From Pseudocercospora fijiensis CIRAD86 (taxonomy: Eukaryota; Ascomycota; Dothideomycetes; Mycosphaerellales; Mycosphaerellaceae): a stretch of 64,000 nucleotides of DNA. The DNA is taken from positions 26,579 to 90,578 of the forward strand of contig NW_006921558.1 of the NCBI RefSeq assembly GCF_000340215.1, written 5' to 3'. The notes below the pieces were generated by a model that had not been told where the DNA came from, made no database searches, and saw only the letters and a list, made by a program, of their open reading frames with translations. Of the stretch, positions 50,600 through 62,011 are shown piece after piece. The translations under genes and the position numbers were made by a program. The first letter of the stretch is position 1, and the number at the start of each line of letters is the position of its first letter.

Positions 50600-53424
50600 T
50601 CCTCTATCTCCTTACCTACTATTTAGTTCTACCGGGTTAAGAGCGGGACTACTATATAGCGATAATATATACTATTAGCCGCGTTAAGTTAGGTATAGAT
50701 ACTAATTATATAATATTAGAGAAAAGGGGGTCGATAGCTAATATTAAAGATAGCATTTCGCGAGGAGCGCATTAGAGTTTTCGAGACCGCTATCGCCCTA
50801 TTAGGGGTATAAGAGGTTCTAAGTACCTTAAAGGACAAGTACCCGGCGATTTCTATGTTTTAAGATGCTTTTATATCGCTTAAGGAGTTCGACTAGCTTA
50901 TAGAGATTTACTAGGCGTCTTAGTAATAGTGCGCGTTTAGCTACGAATTATATTAATAGAATACCTAGCTCGATATAATAAGCCGGCATTAGCTATATAG
51001 CAACTTTATACCGACGTTATTTAATACTATAGCGAGGTAAATATATATATCGCCTATCCTAGGATGTCCGTATTAGTAGAATTACTTATAGCCTCTATAG
51101 GGCCGTATCCTCTACGTTACTAGACGGGTATATAGCGTAGTACGTATCCCCGGCGTTCTATTAAGGACATTCGGTAGATACTAGCGAAGATTATAACGCC
51201 GCTAGAGCTAATAACGGAGACGATACTAATACCGATCTTAGCCGAGTTACTCGATAGAGCTTATTATAAAATAGTAATCCCGTAATACCCGACGCTACTC
51301 CCTCTAAGCCTAAGGATACTATCGTCGTATCTCTCCGTATAAAGTACGACGGCCGACTATCCGATAGCGCTATAAACGGTTAGGGTAAGGAGTCCCGTAA
51401 GGCGGAGTAAAAGGCGAAGCTAACTCCGAAGGTATAACCTCTTCTATCCCCTAAAGATACGATAGTCGATTTAGAGGGGCTACTTATAGAACTTATCCCT
51501 AATCTCCTAGGCGATAAGAAGTAGCTTACTCGATAGACAAGTATACTTAACCGATATACGGCTTTAAGTAGTAGTATAGAGGAGATTATACGCGACGATA
51601 CTCTTCCTACCGAGAAAGGTATATAAGGTCGATTCTTAGCCTCCGAATAGATCCTTACTATATAGGAGAGAATAAAACCTACTAATCCGTATATTATATC
51701 CTAGGAGCTAGAGCTCGTCGATAATAGAAGTCCTACTCCGCTATACTAGGAATTGCAAGTTAGGAAGACTCGGAACTATTCTAGTAGTTCTTATATACTA
51801 GAATAACTTTTTCCTAAGCTATAGGATTAGATAGATTTTTGTTAGACTAAGTTACTTAATAAGGTAGGCATCGGGTAGCTATTTAATATTATTAAATCCC
51901 TTCGACGGCGGAGTATAGCGATACCTCTATCTAAGTAAGAGGCGGTCGCGCTACTATAAGGGCAGTAGAACTAGGACGCTATCCTTACCCGAGCTGCTTA
52001 AACGCTACGGCGAGCTATAGAGAAGACGTCGGAGGTCTCGCTAGTCTACTACGAACGTCTAGAGAGCCTAGTCGAGTTCTTAGAGTTATATACAATACTA
52101 ATAGAACAACTCGAGGACAGTAACGACGAGCTTTAGCGTTCGTTAGTAGCAGACTTACTTAAGAACGCTAGTAGTAGAGCGAATAGTAACCTAGGCGGAC
52201 GTAGACGCGGGAGGTTAAGTTATCTATAGGACTAGTTTGTCTCTAAATGCCTTAACCTTAGCCCCGGTAGTAATATACTAGAAGAATTATTACTTATAGC
52301 TATCCGGAGTATACTATAATACAACCGTCGGCTCGCGAATTATCTCGCTATCTTAGCAACGAACGTCTACCCCTATATACTCTCCTTACTTCCGGTTAAC
52401 TATATAAAATAGTAAGTCCCTACTACTCCCTAGATACTTCTATACTAATCCTCGTTAAAGTATTAAGAAATAGCACCTTAAAGCGACGAAGTTAATTACC
52501 GACGCATTGTATACGAATAGTAACGTTATAGCTCTTTATAACCTCGTATAGTATTATATCGAATAGATAAGATACTAGAATAGGAGCACTAAGGCTTTAG
52601 TTTATACTACGACTTACGACTACCTATAGTAAGATTACCCTATCGTTCGATTAGCGTAGAGCCTATTATAGAATACCGACGGCTTAATCCTTAGCAACTA
52701 CCTTAATATTACTAGCGAGGAGCTCGATACTAGAAGATTACTCGGTAACGACGTTACTCGGAGGGAGTACGACTCCGACGACGAGGCGGTCGATATCGGG
52801 GGCTCCCTAATATAGGCTATCCTATAAATCGATACGCCTATATTATAACCTAGTAGCCCTATTAGCGATAGAGAAATTCTATTAAGCAGGAACCTACTTA
52901 CCGCCTTTATAAGCGATTAGATAGGGATTAACGATAGCATTCGACCTGCTATTTAAGATGCCGCCGATATAACCGAAAAGCCTAACTAAGCTACTTAGTT
53001 TATAGCTATTAATAGTAGACTAGAGAAATTAAGGCCTACTACTCTACGCGGTAGGAAGAGCGGTTCTATATATACCCCGCCTACTACGCGCTCCTAAAGC
53101 TAAGTAGAGGCAGATCGGGCCTCTACTCTCTAGTCGTAGGAAAAGTTTAACTAAAATCCTCCTAAACGAGTATCGCTACGTAAGAAGTCGAAGCGTACCG
53201 CCGCTAGTTAGGACGAGCTTATAGAGGAAGTTCGACCTAGAAAGAAGATATAGAGGGCTTCTACTACGTAGTAAGAGGGAAGCAATAATACTTAGGCGAG
53301 GAAACCGAGAAAGAAGAGCAATTCTCTTACGGCCGGAATTAAGACGCCTAAGTTAATATAGAGAAAGGGTAGTCGCTAACGCTCTAATATCGTCTCTCCG
53401 AAGCAGGCCTCTTATCTAGCCTAG
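50600..53424 (+). pseudogene. Long unknown frame with basic C-terminal tail
   Basis: There are several readable blocks in two frames, so indels or introns are present. About 50860-51000 reads ISLKEFD, a stop, LIEIY. 51960-52450 reads KTSEVSLVYYERLESLVEFLEL, EDSNDEL, SLVADLLKNASSRANSNLGG and ILEELLLIAIRSIL. 52470-53424 reads LVYTTTYDYL, DGLILSNYLNITSEELDTRR, REYDSDDEAVDIGGSL and then a very basic tail with KRVSLRKKSKRTAAS, DELIEEVRPRKKI and ARKPRKKSNSLTAG, ending at TAG 53422-53424. It looks like a large nuclear protein. The family is unknown. Confidence 0.4.
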
Positions 53425-53647
53425 GCCTTTACTATATATATATCGTTTTAGCATCTATGTATTTGTTTCTTTAGTTTATAAGAGGATAGTAGTAGCTATC
53501 GTCGCACTCGCCGTCTATTATAGCCGTAGTGCCTTAGTTATATATACTACCTTATTACGCCTACTACGAGGTTGTACGACCGTACGAATTAAGTATCGAA
53601 TAGGATAAGAATAGCTACCCCTTAATAATCCGAAAGATAGATAGATA

Positions 53648-54413
53648 TAGTATAGTCTATAATTAATCCGGGATTGCAATCCGGATTGTCTTAGTAATTT
53701 AATCTAATTCAATCTAGCTAATCTCTACTAATTTAGCAATCTAATCCAATTTAATCTAACCCTCTTTAAGGCAATCTAATCTAATCCAATCCGGCCCTTC
53801 TAGCAATCCGGATTATAATCTAGCTTGTAATAGCTAGTACGTAATAACTTAGTAGGTAAATGCCTCGATATATCCCTAAAATTTACTTTGTTAGATGTCT
53901 TATCTTAACTCTAAAGCAGAATTCCGAGATTCTCGGAATTTGAAATTCTAGAAGTTTAAGAAAATATAGCGGTTACTTTATATAGTCCTTATATACTTTC
54001 GAATTTATAGTATATTTTTAATATAATATAAATCCGAAGAATCGATTTTTTAATAGATTAGCTAGATAAAACTCTTTTAAAACATACAAACATTCTTTAT
54101 TTAATATACTTAACCTATAGAATCTTTTACCGAGATAGTACGAGCAGTCTAGTAACCTTACTATCGCTAAGATTTACCCTAAGAATCGCTAACCCTAGAA
54201 GTTCTATTAGTTCCTTCGGCTCGGCCCGCGCCGGGACTATTATATAATTAGATTGCAATCTAGTTAATCAATCTAATTTAAAGAGGCTAGATTACAATCT
54301 AATTCAATCTGCTACCTCGGGAAGCAATTTAATTTAATTCAATCTAAGGGTGCTAGTAATTCAATTTAATCTAAGGGGGTCTAGATTGATTAAATTGGTT
54401 ATAGACTATACTA
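53648..54413. mobile_element. hAT-type non-autonomous element, copy 1 (766 bp)
   Basis: The inverted ends are TAGTATAGTCTATAAT and its complement, with a perfect 8-bp target duplication GATAGATA at 53640-53647 and 54414-54421. The first base would be C before RIP (CAG start), as in hAT elements. The interior has no gene and consists mainly of AATCTAAT/AATTTAAT word repeats, an array that makes many short inverted repeats. It shares ends and interior style with 57912-58283. Confidence 0.9.
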
Positions 54414-54422
54414 GATAGATAT

Positions 54423-54423
<1 letters not shown>

Positions 54424-54456
<33 letters not shown>
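54424..54456. repeat. (TA)n microsatellite
   Basis: About 16 TA units directly after the target duplication of the copy 1 element. Confidence 0.9.
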
Positions 54457-54459
<3 letters not shown>

Positions 54460-54461
<2 letters not shown>

Positions 54462-56300
54462 TCGGTACGGGTTCGTTATTACCGTATATCTAGAGGACAA
54501 AATACCTAGCGTTATACCCCTTCTTAGCTATTAGCGCCGAGGCTAGATTAGACTTAATTTTAACGCGAAAGAAATGTTATCTATATCTCTACTTTAGCTA
54601 GGTTCTCGAGCGACCCGGACCCTAGTAACTAGGGTAGCGTCTTAATTAAACTTATCTACGATATACGATAGCAATATATTAAAACCGTTCCCCTATCGCA
54701 TTTCTTAGTCCTCGATAGCGACTTTTAGTACTAGCTATACGATAGAGACAGATTCTATACCGTAGCGTAGAGCTTATACTATTATAGACCTCCTTCTTAA
54801 AGGGTTAGGAGGCACCCTTATATGCCCTAACGGCAATCGCTAACTTACGATAAAGGAAAATTAATATCGACTAGTTTCTACCGTAGCTCTTTAAACTAGC
54901 GAATAACCTTAGCGACGCGTCGTTATAGGTAGCTATCCGTAGACGCGAGCTATTCCGAGCTATAGACCGAACTATTACTAAGTATATCGACGCTACGCCT
55001 ATCGTACGGAAGCCCGCCTCTCTACTCGAGCCGAGCGTACTCTATACGTCCTCTATACGGCTAGCCGTCGGTAATAACTGTTTTCTCGTAGCGGTATAGT
55101 ACCGATATCTAGAAAGAGCCTAGGAACAACCGCTACTACGATAACTCGATTATCTAGGCCTTAATATTATAACAGTACTCGTATAGCTGCTTTACGTTAG
55201 TATCTATAATAGAGATCTTCCTATAGTAGGCGAATATATCTATATATATCCGATAGGCTTAAGATTCCGACAATATATCTAGTATAATCTTGTACTACTT
55301 AGATATAGTAACGACGCGGACGAGGCTAGGATTAATCGGTATAGACGGTTTGTAGATAATACTAATATACTAGAACCCGGGATATTAAGCTACTCCTTTT
55401 ATACTTTGTTCTAGCTTCTTCTCGACTAGGTACGGCAAATTTCATTTAGCCTAGGTCGCGCCTACCGATATATGCCTTCGCTAGATTCGCCGCGCTAGCT
55501 AGACGTACTATACCGGAAGCTCTTCCTACCGAGACCCGGGGATAGTAGCGCCGGTATACGAACAATAGTTATATAGCCTACTACGTTGCCTAATGCAAAT
55601 CGTATCCCTACCGAGATACTAGGCCTTTAGTATATAATAGAGGCTAGTAGTATATCGATAGCACTTAACGCGGCGTTACTAAACTATAAATGCGGGAAAG
55701 GCAAGCTCGTATTAGTTAATACCCTTTACGAACGGCCTCCGCTACGTCTAGTTATTAGGCGCAATTACCTACTAGATCTTCTCTAGAGGGCTAGATTTTC
55801 TAATATCTCTATCGTTATTTAAATTCCCGAGTAGTAATAGCGAGTCGTAGTAGAGTATCGGTAGCTCGTTATCGTCTTAAAGCGATATAGGTCTAATAAT
55901 CTATAGATAGTAGCTAGAAGGGGTAACGTAGGCTATCGGCTCGATTATAGCGGTAGGCTCTAGGAATCTGCTATTAGTAAGCGGATCTTTATTAATAGTA
56001 CTATTATAATAAGGGTCTACGAGCGAGTAAGATACTTCTAAAGGGACATATTATTATAGTTCGTAGGAATCGGGCTGTTACGGGGGCGTATTTAGCTAGG
56101 ACGGCCCTACCGTAATAGTTAGATAGAATATAAGCCTTAATATTATTGCCGTCGTATTGTAGCTAAAACAGTTCTCTCTATAATAAGAAGTATTTAGTTT
56201 CCGTATCTAGTTAGTATATAGCCTTAATCTTAGTTATTAGCTAATAGCCGTTACTAAAGCTGCTATTAGATATAGATAGGCGGCTCTTAATCGAGTCGCT
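54460..56300 (+). pseudogene. Coding-like sequence upstream of the Argonaute core
   Basis: One plus-strand frame is readable with RIP stops: LAISAEARLDLILTRKK, LFKLANNLSDASL, VAIRRRELFRAIDRTITKY, TRLSV-like segments, DADEARINRYRRFVDNTN and LNAALLNYKCGKGKLVLVN. Its length and direction fit the N-terminal half of an Argonaute that continues at 56360. I could not, however, recognise the N or PAZ domains, so it may be a different gene. Confidence 0.35.
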
Positions 56301-56359
56301 TAGAGTAAGAGTAATCGGATTAGTAGTATCTACTACCTTATCGCCGTAATCGTATAGAG

Positions 56360-57890
56360 TCGTATCTTTAAGTATAGTAACTCGGTCGGTCGTAGTATAT
56401 TTTAGGAGCTTAGCGCGCCTTAGAAGCGCTTTAATATCGACGCTCTAGAGGGGATAGTTGTTTCGTATTAGTTTCCGAATACTAGTAGCCGGAAGCGTAG
56501 TCGAGTCGGTAGTAGCTATCTTAGCTATTTAGGTCGGTAGGTCAGTCGTACCCCCTACTTCTATAGAAGGGTATATTTAGTTATATTAAGTCGGAAGCAG
56601 TCGATAGGCTCGTAACTACTCGAAGTGTATAGAATAATCTATAAGTGTATCTATAGAAGGAATAAGAAGCCGCTAAATAGGTATAGCGCGTATATACGGC
56701 CTATAGAGGTATACCCTATACCTTAAGTTAGAATACCGCTAGTAACTAGTCTTAATTACGCCTATAGATCCTCTTCTTTATCCTGCCCGATAAGGACCGA
56801 CCCCTAGGTCTATAGCTACATTAAGCGCTCTTACGAGTGCCGCTAGGGTATTATGTCTTAGTACGTATAATACTTATACGCTTAGAAGGCTTAGGGGTAG
56901 TATATCTCTAACGTATATATAAAGTTTAACGCTAAGCTAGGTAGTAATATATACCGTGCTATCGGTTCTAAGGCTAGTAGACCTAATAGTATCTTCTAGT
57001 GCCCGATAGTTATTATTTATACCGACGTCTCCTACGCTACTCCTAGTATATAGGCTCCCTCTATCGCCGCTATAACTATATCTATAGACAAGCTCGCTAC
57101 TCGCTACGCCGCCCTATACTAGACGAATAGTTTACGTATAGATATAATTAATATAATACCGATATTATTAATACCGAGCTTAAGCCCCTCCTTTAGTCGT
57201 AGATATAGAATGTCGGCGGCGATACGGTACTATAGCGTGTTCTCTACCTTTAGGATGCCCGTATATTAGGGTTAATACTAGTACGTTCCCTAGTAGGAGG
57301 TTAACGATATAAAGCAGTTGCTTAAGTAGGCTAGCCCGGTTCCTTAGTTCGTCGTCGTTATAGGCTCTAAGCATTATAACTTCTCTAGGAAGAGGGGCGA
57401 CCGTAACGGTAACGTATTCCTAGGTACCTTAGTTAAGTCCGGCGTTACTAACCCTTATAAGAACGACTTCTGCCTTTGCGGCTACGCTACTCTTAAGGGT
57501 ACCGCTCGTCCTATATGCTGCTACGTGCTTCTTAACGAGGTTAAGATATCGAACGATAAGCTATACACTCTTCTATACGAGTATACCTACTAGTACTCTC
57601 GTGCCTCGACTCTAATCTCCTAGTACCCTGCTAGCTACTACTCCTACCTCGCCGCTCTACGTACTAGTCCTTACGATCCTAAGTAGGCTAGTAGCTCTAA
57701 TAGTCTATCCGGCTCTACTTAGAAGCAGTCCGGGTCTTAGTCTACCGGCTCCTAGGGTAGATCTAGCAGTAAGGGCTTCTTGCTTGGCTTGCTGTCTGAC
57801 TATAACAAGCTTATACTAATGCTAAACTCGGGTTGTATCGCTACTTCTATATAGTTTATCTAGAGTCGTATAGACTACTCTCGCCGGTCG
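56360..57890 (+). pseudogene. Argonaute, Mid-PIWI region
   Basis: Readable blocks follow Argonaute order. Mid/PIWI entry: FFILPDKD, YIKRSYECR, YISNVYIKFNAKLGSN. First catalytic strand: IVIIYTDVSYATP with the aspartate at 57024-57026, then APSIAAITISIDKLATRYAAL. Next NTELKPLL and QRVLYLQDA, corresponding to the RDG block. Then FVVVIGSKHYNF, RKRGDRNGNVFLGTLV, KSGVTNPYKNDFCLCGYATL, KGTARPICCYVLLNE and LYTLLYEYTY with a Ser/Gln-rich tail. The end of PIWI reads ARPICC where ARPTHY is usual, so the catalytic histidine is lost. At least two frame changes between 57130 and 57260 and many RIP stops make it dead. Argonautes bind small RNAs and cut matching transcripts. The copy 2 hAT-type element lies just downstream. 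Confidence 0.88.
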
Positions 57891-57911
57891 TATATATACT
57901 AATATATAGAC

Positions 57912-58283
57912 TAGTATAGTCTATAATTAATCCGGGATTGCAATCTAGATTAGCTTAGCAATTCAATCTAATCTAATCTAGCTTATTCCTACTAACTAAG
58001 CAATCTAATTTAATCTAATCCGGCCCCTTTCTAAAGTAATCTTATTTAATCTAGCCCTTTTTAAAGTAATCTAATTTAATCTAGGGGCTAAAGGGCTAAA
58101 TTAGGTAGGCTTAGCAATTCAATCTAATTTAATTTGGCTTATTCTTGCTAATTAAGCAATCTAATCTAATGCAATCTAGCCCCTATTAAAGCAATCCAAT
58201 TTAATCTAATCTAGGGGTCCTAGTAATTTAATTTAATTTAGGGAGGGGGTCTAGATTAATTAGATTGATTATAGACTATACTA
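57912..58283. mobile_element. hAT-type non-autonomous element, copy 2 (372 bp)
   Basis: Same ends and orientation as copy 1. The target duplication is ATATAGAC (57904-57911) and ATATAGAT (58284-58291). The single C/T difference lies in a CpA context in the right copy only, as RIP after insertion would produce. The interior is the same AATCTAATCTAA-type repeat text in a shorter array. Confidence 0.88.
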
Positions 58284-58291
58284 ATATAGAT

Positions 58292-58794
58292 ACACTATTA
58301 AGGGCCCTATATAATAGCCTGTACTTTAAAGGCCCTAGCTAGTCTAACAACTTTGAGTTTAAGCTTAGGGTTTGTAAGCCTATAGCGGAATCTTAATTTC
58401 TTCTCGGAGCTTACCGAAATTGCGTTCGAGATTACTATCCGTATATTAGCGTATTCCGCTTGCCTCCCTTTTCCCTAACTTATCTACCGACTACTAGCGT
58501 AAGATCTCTAAGTTTGTAGAAGTATAATATCTAGTCCGACGTATAGCGACTATCTAGATATAGCTCCGGTAGAACCTTCCGAGAGAAGCTAAGGTCCCGC
58601 GGTAGGTATATAGGTTTTCTTACTCGTCCGTCGTATTTATTCGTATACTAGAAGCTAATACGGAAGCTTATAGAATGTCGTACCTAGCCTTTCCCTATAG
58701 TTATAATAGACACCTCGTTAACTACTAGGTATCGTAGTTAGGAGTCTATCGCGATCGTACTAAAAGCGTAGCTACGTTACGAAAACTTCTTTAC
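58292..58794. other. Gene-free interval
   Basis: About 500 bp. No frame can be followed with confidence. Confidence 0.3.
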
Positions 58795-58880
58795 CGATCC
58801 TATCGATCCTATCGATCCTAGCGATCGCGAGCGATCCTAAGCGATCCCGAGCGATCCCGAGCGATCCTAAGCTATCCTAG
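58795..58880. repeat. Array of GATCC-type 10-bp repeats, left
   Basis: Eight or so copies of CGATCCTATC / GCGATCCTAA / GCGATCCCGA in tandem. Many pairs of units form short palindromes around GATC. Confidence 0.85.
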
Positions 58881-59560
58881 AACGATAAATAGGTAACTTA
58901 TAAAAGTTAGACTTTTAGCTAATACTATACTAAAAATAGAACATTTTTGTTATATATTACTAAGCCGTAAACCTTCTAGATAAAAAGATATAAAGGAAAG
59001 AAAATTGCTTTTTTAGACATTTTGCTTCTAATTTATCTTTTTTTCTAGCAGGGTTATAGCTTAGTAATATAGTAGAAAAGTACTCTATCTTTAGTATATT
59101 ATTATAAAAAAATATAAAATTTATAGATTTTCTATAAAACTAAAGCTAGGGAACAGAAATAAGCAATATAGTATTTTAGCTTTTCTAAGTTATACTTTAC
59201 TATTTTTAGAAATCTAAAAAATAGAACTTAAAGTTCTATATACTAATAAGAGTATTATAAATTTTTAAGTTATAATACTTAGTAGTTATCTTAGAATCTA
59301 GAAAAGAATCTCGAGTGTTTCGAGTGTACTTTTTTTCAAAGTTCTGCTTATTAAGCGTCGGCTTTTAAAAGAAACCTTAACGAAATATCGGCTGTATTTA
59401 ACGAAACCTTAACGAAAAAAATTTATTTATAAAAAAAACCTACGAAACCGCTAAATTTAACCTATTCGTTATACCCTAAAACACCTCGTAGTAGTAGTAT
59501 ACGTAGTAGTAGTAGTCGTAGTCGGGCTCTAACTTATCCCGCGTCCTTTACGTTCCTTGC
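58881..59560. other. AT-rich core between the two GATCC arrays
   Basis: About 700 bp, strongly A/T-rich, with stretches such as TTTTTTTCTAGC and ATTATAAAAAAATATAAAA. A direct repeat AACGAAACCTTAACGAAA occurs partially twice at 59376-59417, and GTAGTAGTAGT triplets lie near 59490-59515. No gene was recognised. The layout resembles a regulatory or replication-type region, but that is inference. Confidence 0.4.
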
Positions 59561-59563
59561 CCT

Positions 59564-59594
59564 CGAATTTCGGGACGGCCCGTCCCGAAATTCG
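59564..59594. repeat. Perfect 15-bp-arm hairpin
   Basis: CGAATTTCGGGACGG, one base C, then CCGTCCCGAAATTCG. Arms are perfectly complementary despite the surrounding decay. Confidence 0.9.
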
Positions 59595-59756
59595 CGATCG
59601 CAAGGATCCTATCGGATAGGATCGCGAGTAGTCGGAATTTCTAGATCGCAGCGATCCTATTAGATAAGATCTTTAACGTACGATCCCGAGGATCCTAAGG
59701 ATCCTAAGGATCCTAAGCGATCCTAAGCGATCCTATCGATAGGATCGTTACGATCG
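59595..59756. repeat. Array of GATCC-type repeats and palindromes, right
   Basis: It contains GATCCTATCGGATAGGATC, GATCCTATTAGATAAGATC, several tandem GGATCCTAA units and GATCCTATCGATAGGATC, a perfect 18-bp palindrome. The unit type is the same as the left array, with an AT-rich core between. Confidence 0.85.
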
Positions 59757-60940
59757 GAAAAAAAGTTTTTATAACGTATAGGGCGTAGATTATAGTAGCG
59801 TAGGCTAGTAAGAGATTATACGTCGAATAATTCGTATATATTAGTAAGAGCTGCCTACTAGTATTAACGGCTTTATAGTAGATACGGCGTCTAAATTAGC
59901 TACGGCGTAGAAGATCTTCCTCCTACTAGGATTATTACAATCTATAGGGGAAGTTATAATAGAAGATAGTAGTAATAAGGATAAAGACGTGTCCGAGTCT
60001 ACTAATTGTTAATAGAAGAGATGTATCCTTACTTGTTTATACAAATCGGGAGAACCGGGACGTTTGCTTTTTATAGCTCCTAAATAGCTTAGCGGAAGTA
60101 TTAAGGGGTACGTCTAGAGACTATCGTCCCTTCTCTTATATATACGTTATAATGTCTTTATACTACTTTATACGCGATATAGAGGATATACAAAGCTTTC
60201 GTATACGGTAAGAGTACGCTAATACTACTACGTAGTAGTAGCCGTTCTATTCTTACGAAGCGGATAGGTATATCGATATACGGAATTAGCCTCCTAGGCC
60301 CTCGAATTAGGATGTATATATAGCACTTAACTACGCCTAGTATGCTATTGCGATCTGCGTTATAAAGAAAAGAATATATAGGAGGTAGGTATTTACGAGG
60401 GATAGTCCTAGCGAAAGGCGGGAGCTCCCGTATCGCTAAGCCCTAATATAAACATTAACGCGTCTACGCGCCCTTGCGACTTCTCTCTTATCCTTCCTTA
60501 GCTACTTGCTATAATATACCTTAAGTATTCTAGCGGCGCTTAGAAATATAGCACTTATTTATTCTAGTATATCGCCGTTCCTACTAGCCCTATCGGTACT
60601 CGGGCTAGAGGCTACTATCGTACAACCTAGCTATTATTATACTATAGGTAATAATTACACTTCTCTTACTACCGTAAAAGTCTAATATACTAGTAGAGAA
60701 CAACTACTTATACTATATTCGCCTACTCCTCTAGATATTATCGAAAGTATATAGTAAACTAGCTCTACTTTCCTTCCGAGGCGACGATACTACGCGCGAT
60801 AATACTACGCTTCTCGATACTCCTAGGTTAGTCGGCCTTGCCCCGTAGTTAGCTAAATTTACCTACGTAATAATATATTATATAGGGTCGAACCTATCTA
60901 CTTAGCTTTACTCGGTAATATTAATGCCTTTACTACTCTC
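59757..60940. other. Interval without recognised gene
   Basis: RIP-type sequence, CpG-retaining. Short readable plus-strand pieces occur, but I could not tie them into one frame. Confidence 0.3.
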
Positions 60941-61700
60941 GTACCGCCTAGCCTAGATTCCGTCGCTATAATTGTCGAACTTTCCTACGTCGACTTCCTT
61001 AAGTTCCTAGGGTTTAATAACGACGGATAGCCTCCGCTATAGTGTTCCGCCGTATACCTCGCAAATATTAAGATAGTTAAAAGTATTAAGCTTAGGATAC
61101 CGCGACCTATCCGCTCGTAGTTCCCTCGATACGCGTAAGGGTAGGAGGACTATCGCTATTATAACTTCGACGGCGTATATTATAGGCGAGTAGTTACGGC
61201 TATTCTAGAACTAGCTAGGTATTAGTTTATCGGTCGGGGCTTATATATAAGGGCGACTAGTTATATCTAGGAGGAGATAGTAACGGAGTTCGAGGATACG
61301 TTTAATAAAGAGGCAAAAGCCGTAGACGCCTACGAAAACGTAGATAGCGTAATCTTCGTCCCTAGGGTAGGATATAGTTACTTAGTAGCCTATAAGAAAT
61401 CGTAGCGCCGCTACCTATAGTTTTTACGCCTACGACGGTTAGTTAGTCCTCTTTTATATTATATTAGTTTGTATATAATACTGTCCCGGCTAATAAGAAT
61501 ATATTAACGTCGCTCTATATATCTCTATACTTCCCGGAACTTCGATCTAGCTATTATCGATATACTTATATTCTACTAATAAGTTCCTATCGTTATACGG
61601 ACGTAGATACTAAAGTAGTCGAAATATACCTATAGGTATATTAAGCTTCGACTATATTATAGCTAGGATTAATTTATATATATATAAAGTATTGTCTAAC
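60941..61700 (+). pseudogene. Unknown plus-strand frame
   Basis: Readable through RIP stops: YVDFLKFLGFNNDG, CSAVYLANIKIVKSIKLRIPR, YNFDGVYYRRVVTAILELAR, FEDTFNKEAKAVDAYENVD and SVIFVPRVGYSYLVAYKK. The piece looks like a soluble enzyme-like domain. I do not recognise the family, and the ends are open. Confidence 0.4.
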
Positions 61701-61965
61701 TATACTATCTCTAACTAAAATTACCCCCTCTTCCCTATTACCTTTCTTTAATAAAGGCGATAAGAGAGCAAATTTCGGGTAGCACTTAGGATTCCTAATA
61801 GTTAATAACTTGCTATACTAGAAAGCGTAGTCTAGTTTGCTAATGCCGCCCTAGCCCGCCTTTACGCTATTATTAATCGCTAAAAATGTCCCGCTAGACC
61901 TAGACTAGGACGATATCGGGCCTATAGCTCGAGGCTCGCCGTACGTCCGGCCGAATATAAATAGT

Positions 61966-62011
61966 AGGTATATTAATTACCGATCGCGAGCGAGACGCGA
62001 TTAATATACCT
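61966..62011. repeat. 46-bp palindromic unit, copy 2
   Basis: Matches 3476-3521 except for one base in the centre (GAGCGAGACG versus GAGCGGGACG). Here the inverted arms extend further outwards through TAGT / ACTA. Confidence 0.8.

Noticed and set aside
57180..57374. Open 64-codon minus-strand frame
   Set aside because: It is antisense to the PIWI core of the Argonaute relic, whose plus-strand motifs are clear.
53640..58291. Composite transposon made of the two small hAT-type elements with the Argonaute as cargo
   Set aside because: Each element has its own separate 8-bp target duplication, so they inserted independently.
58795..58880. CRISPR or rRNA-spacer array
   Set aside because: Units are contiguous 10-bp repeats without spacers and no rRNA gene is nearby.
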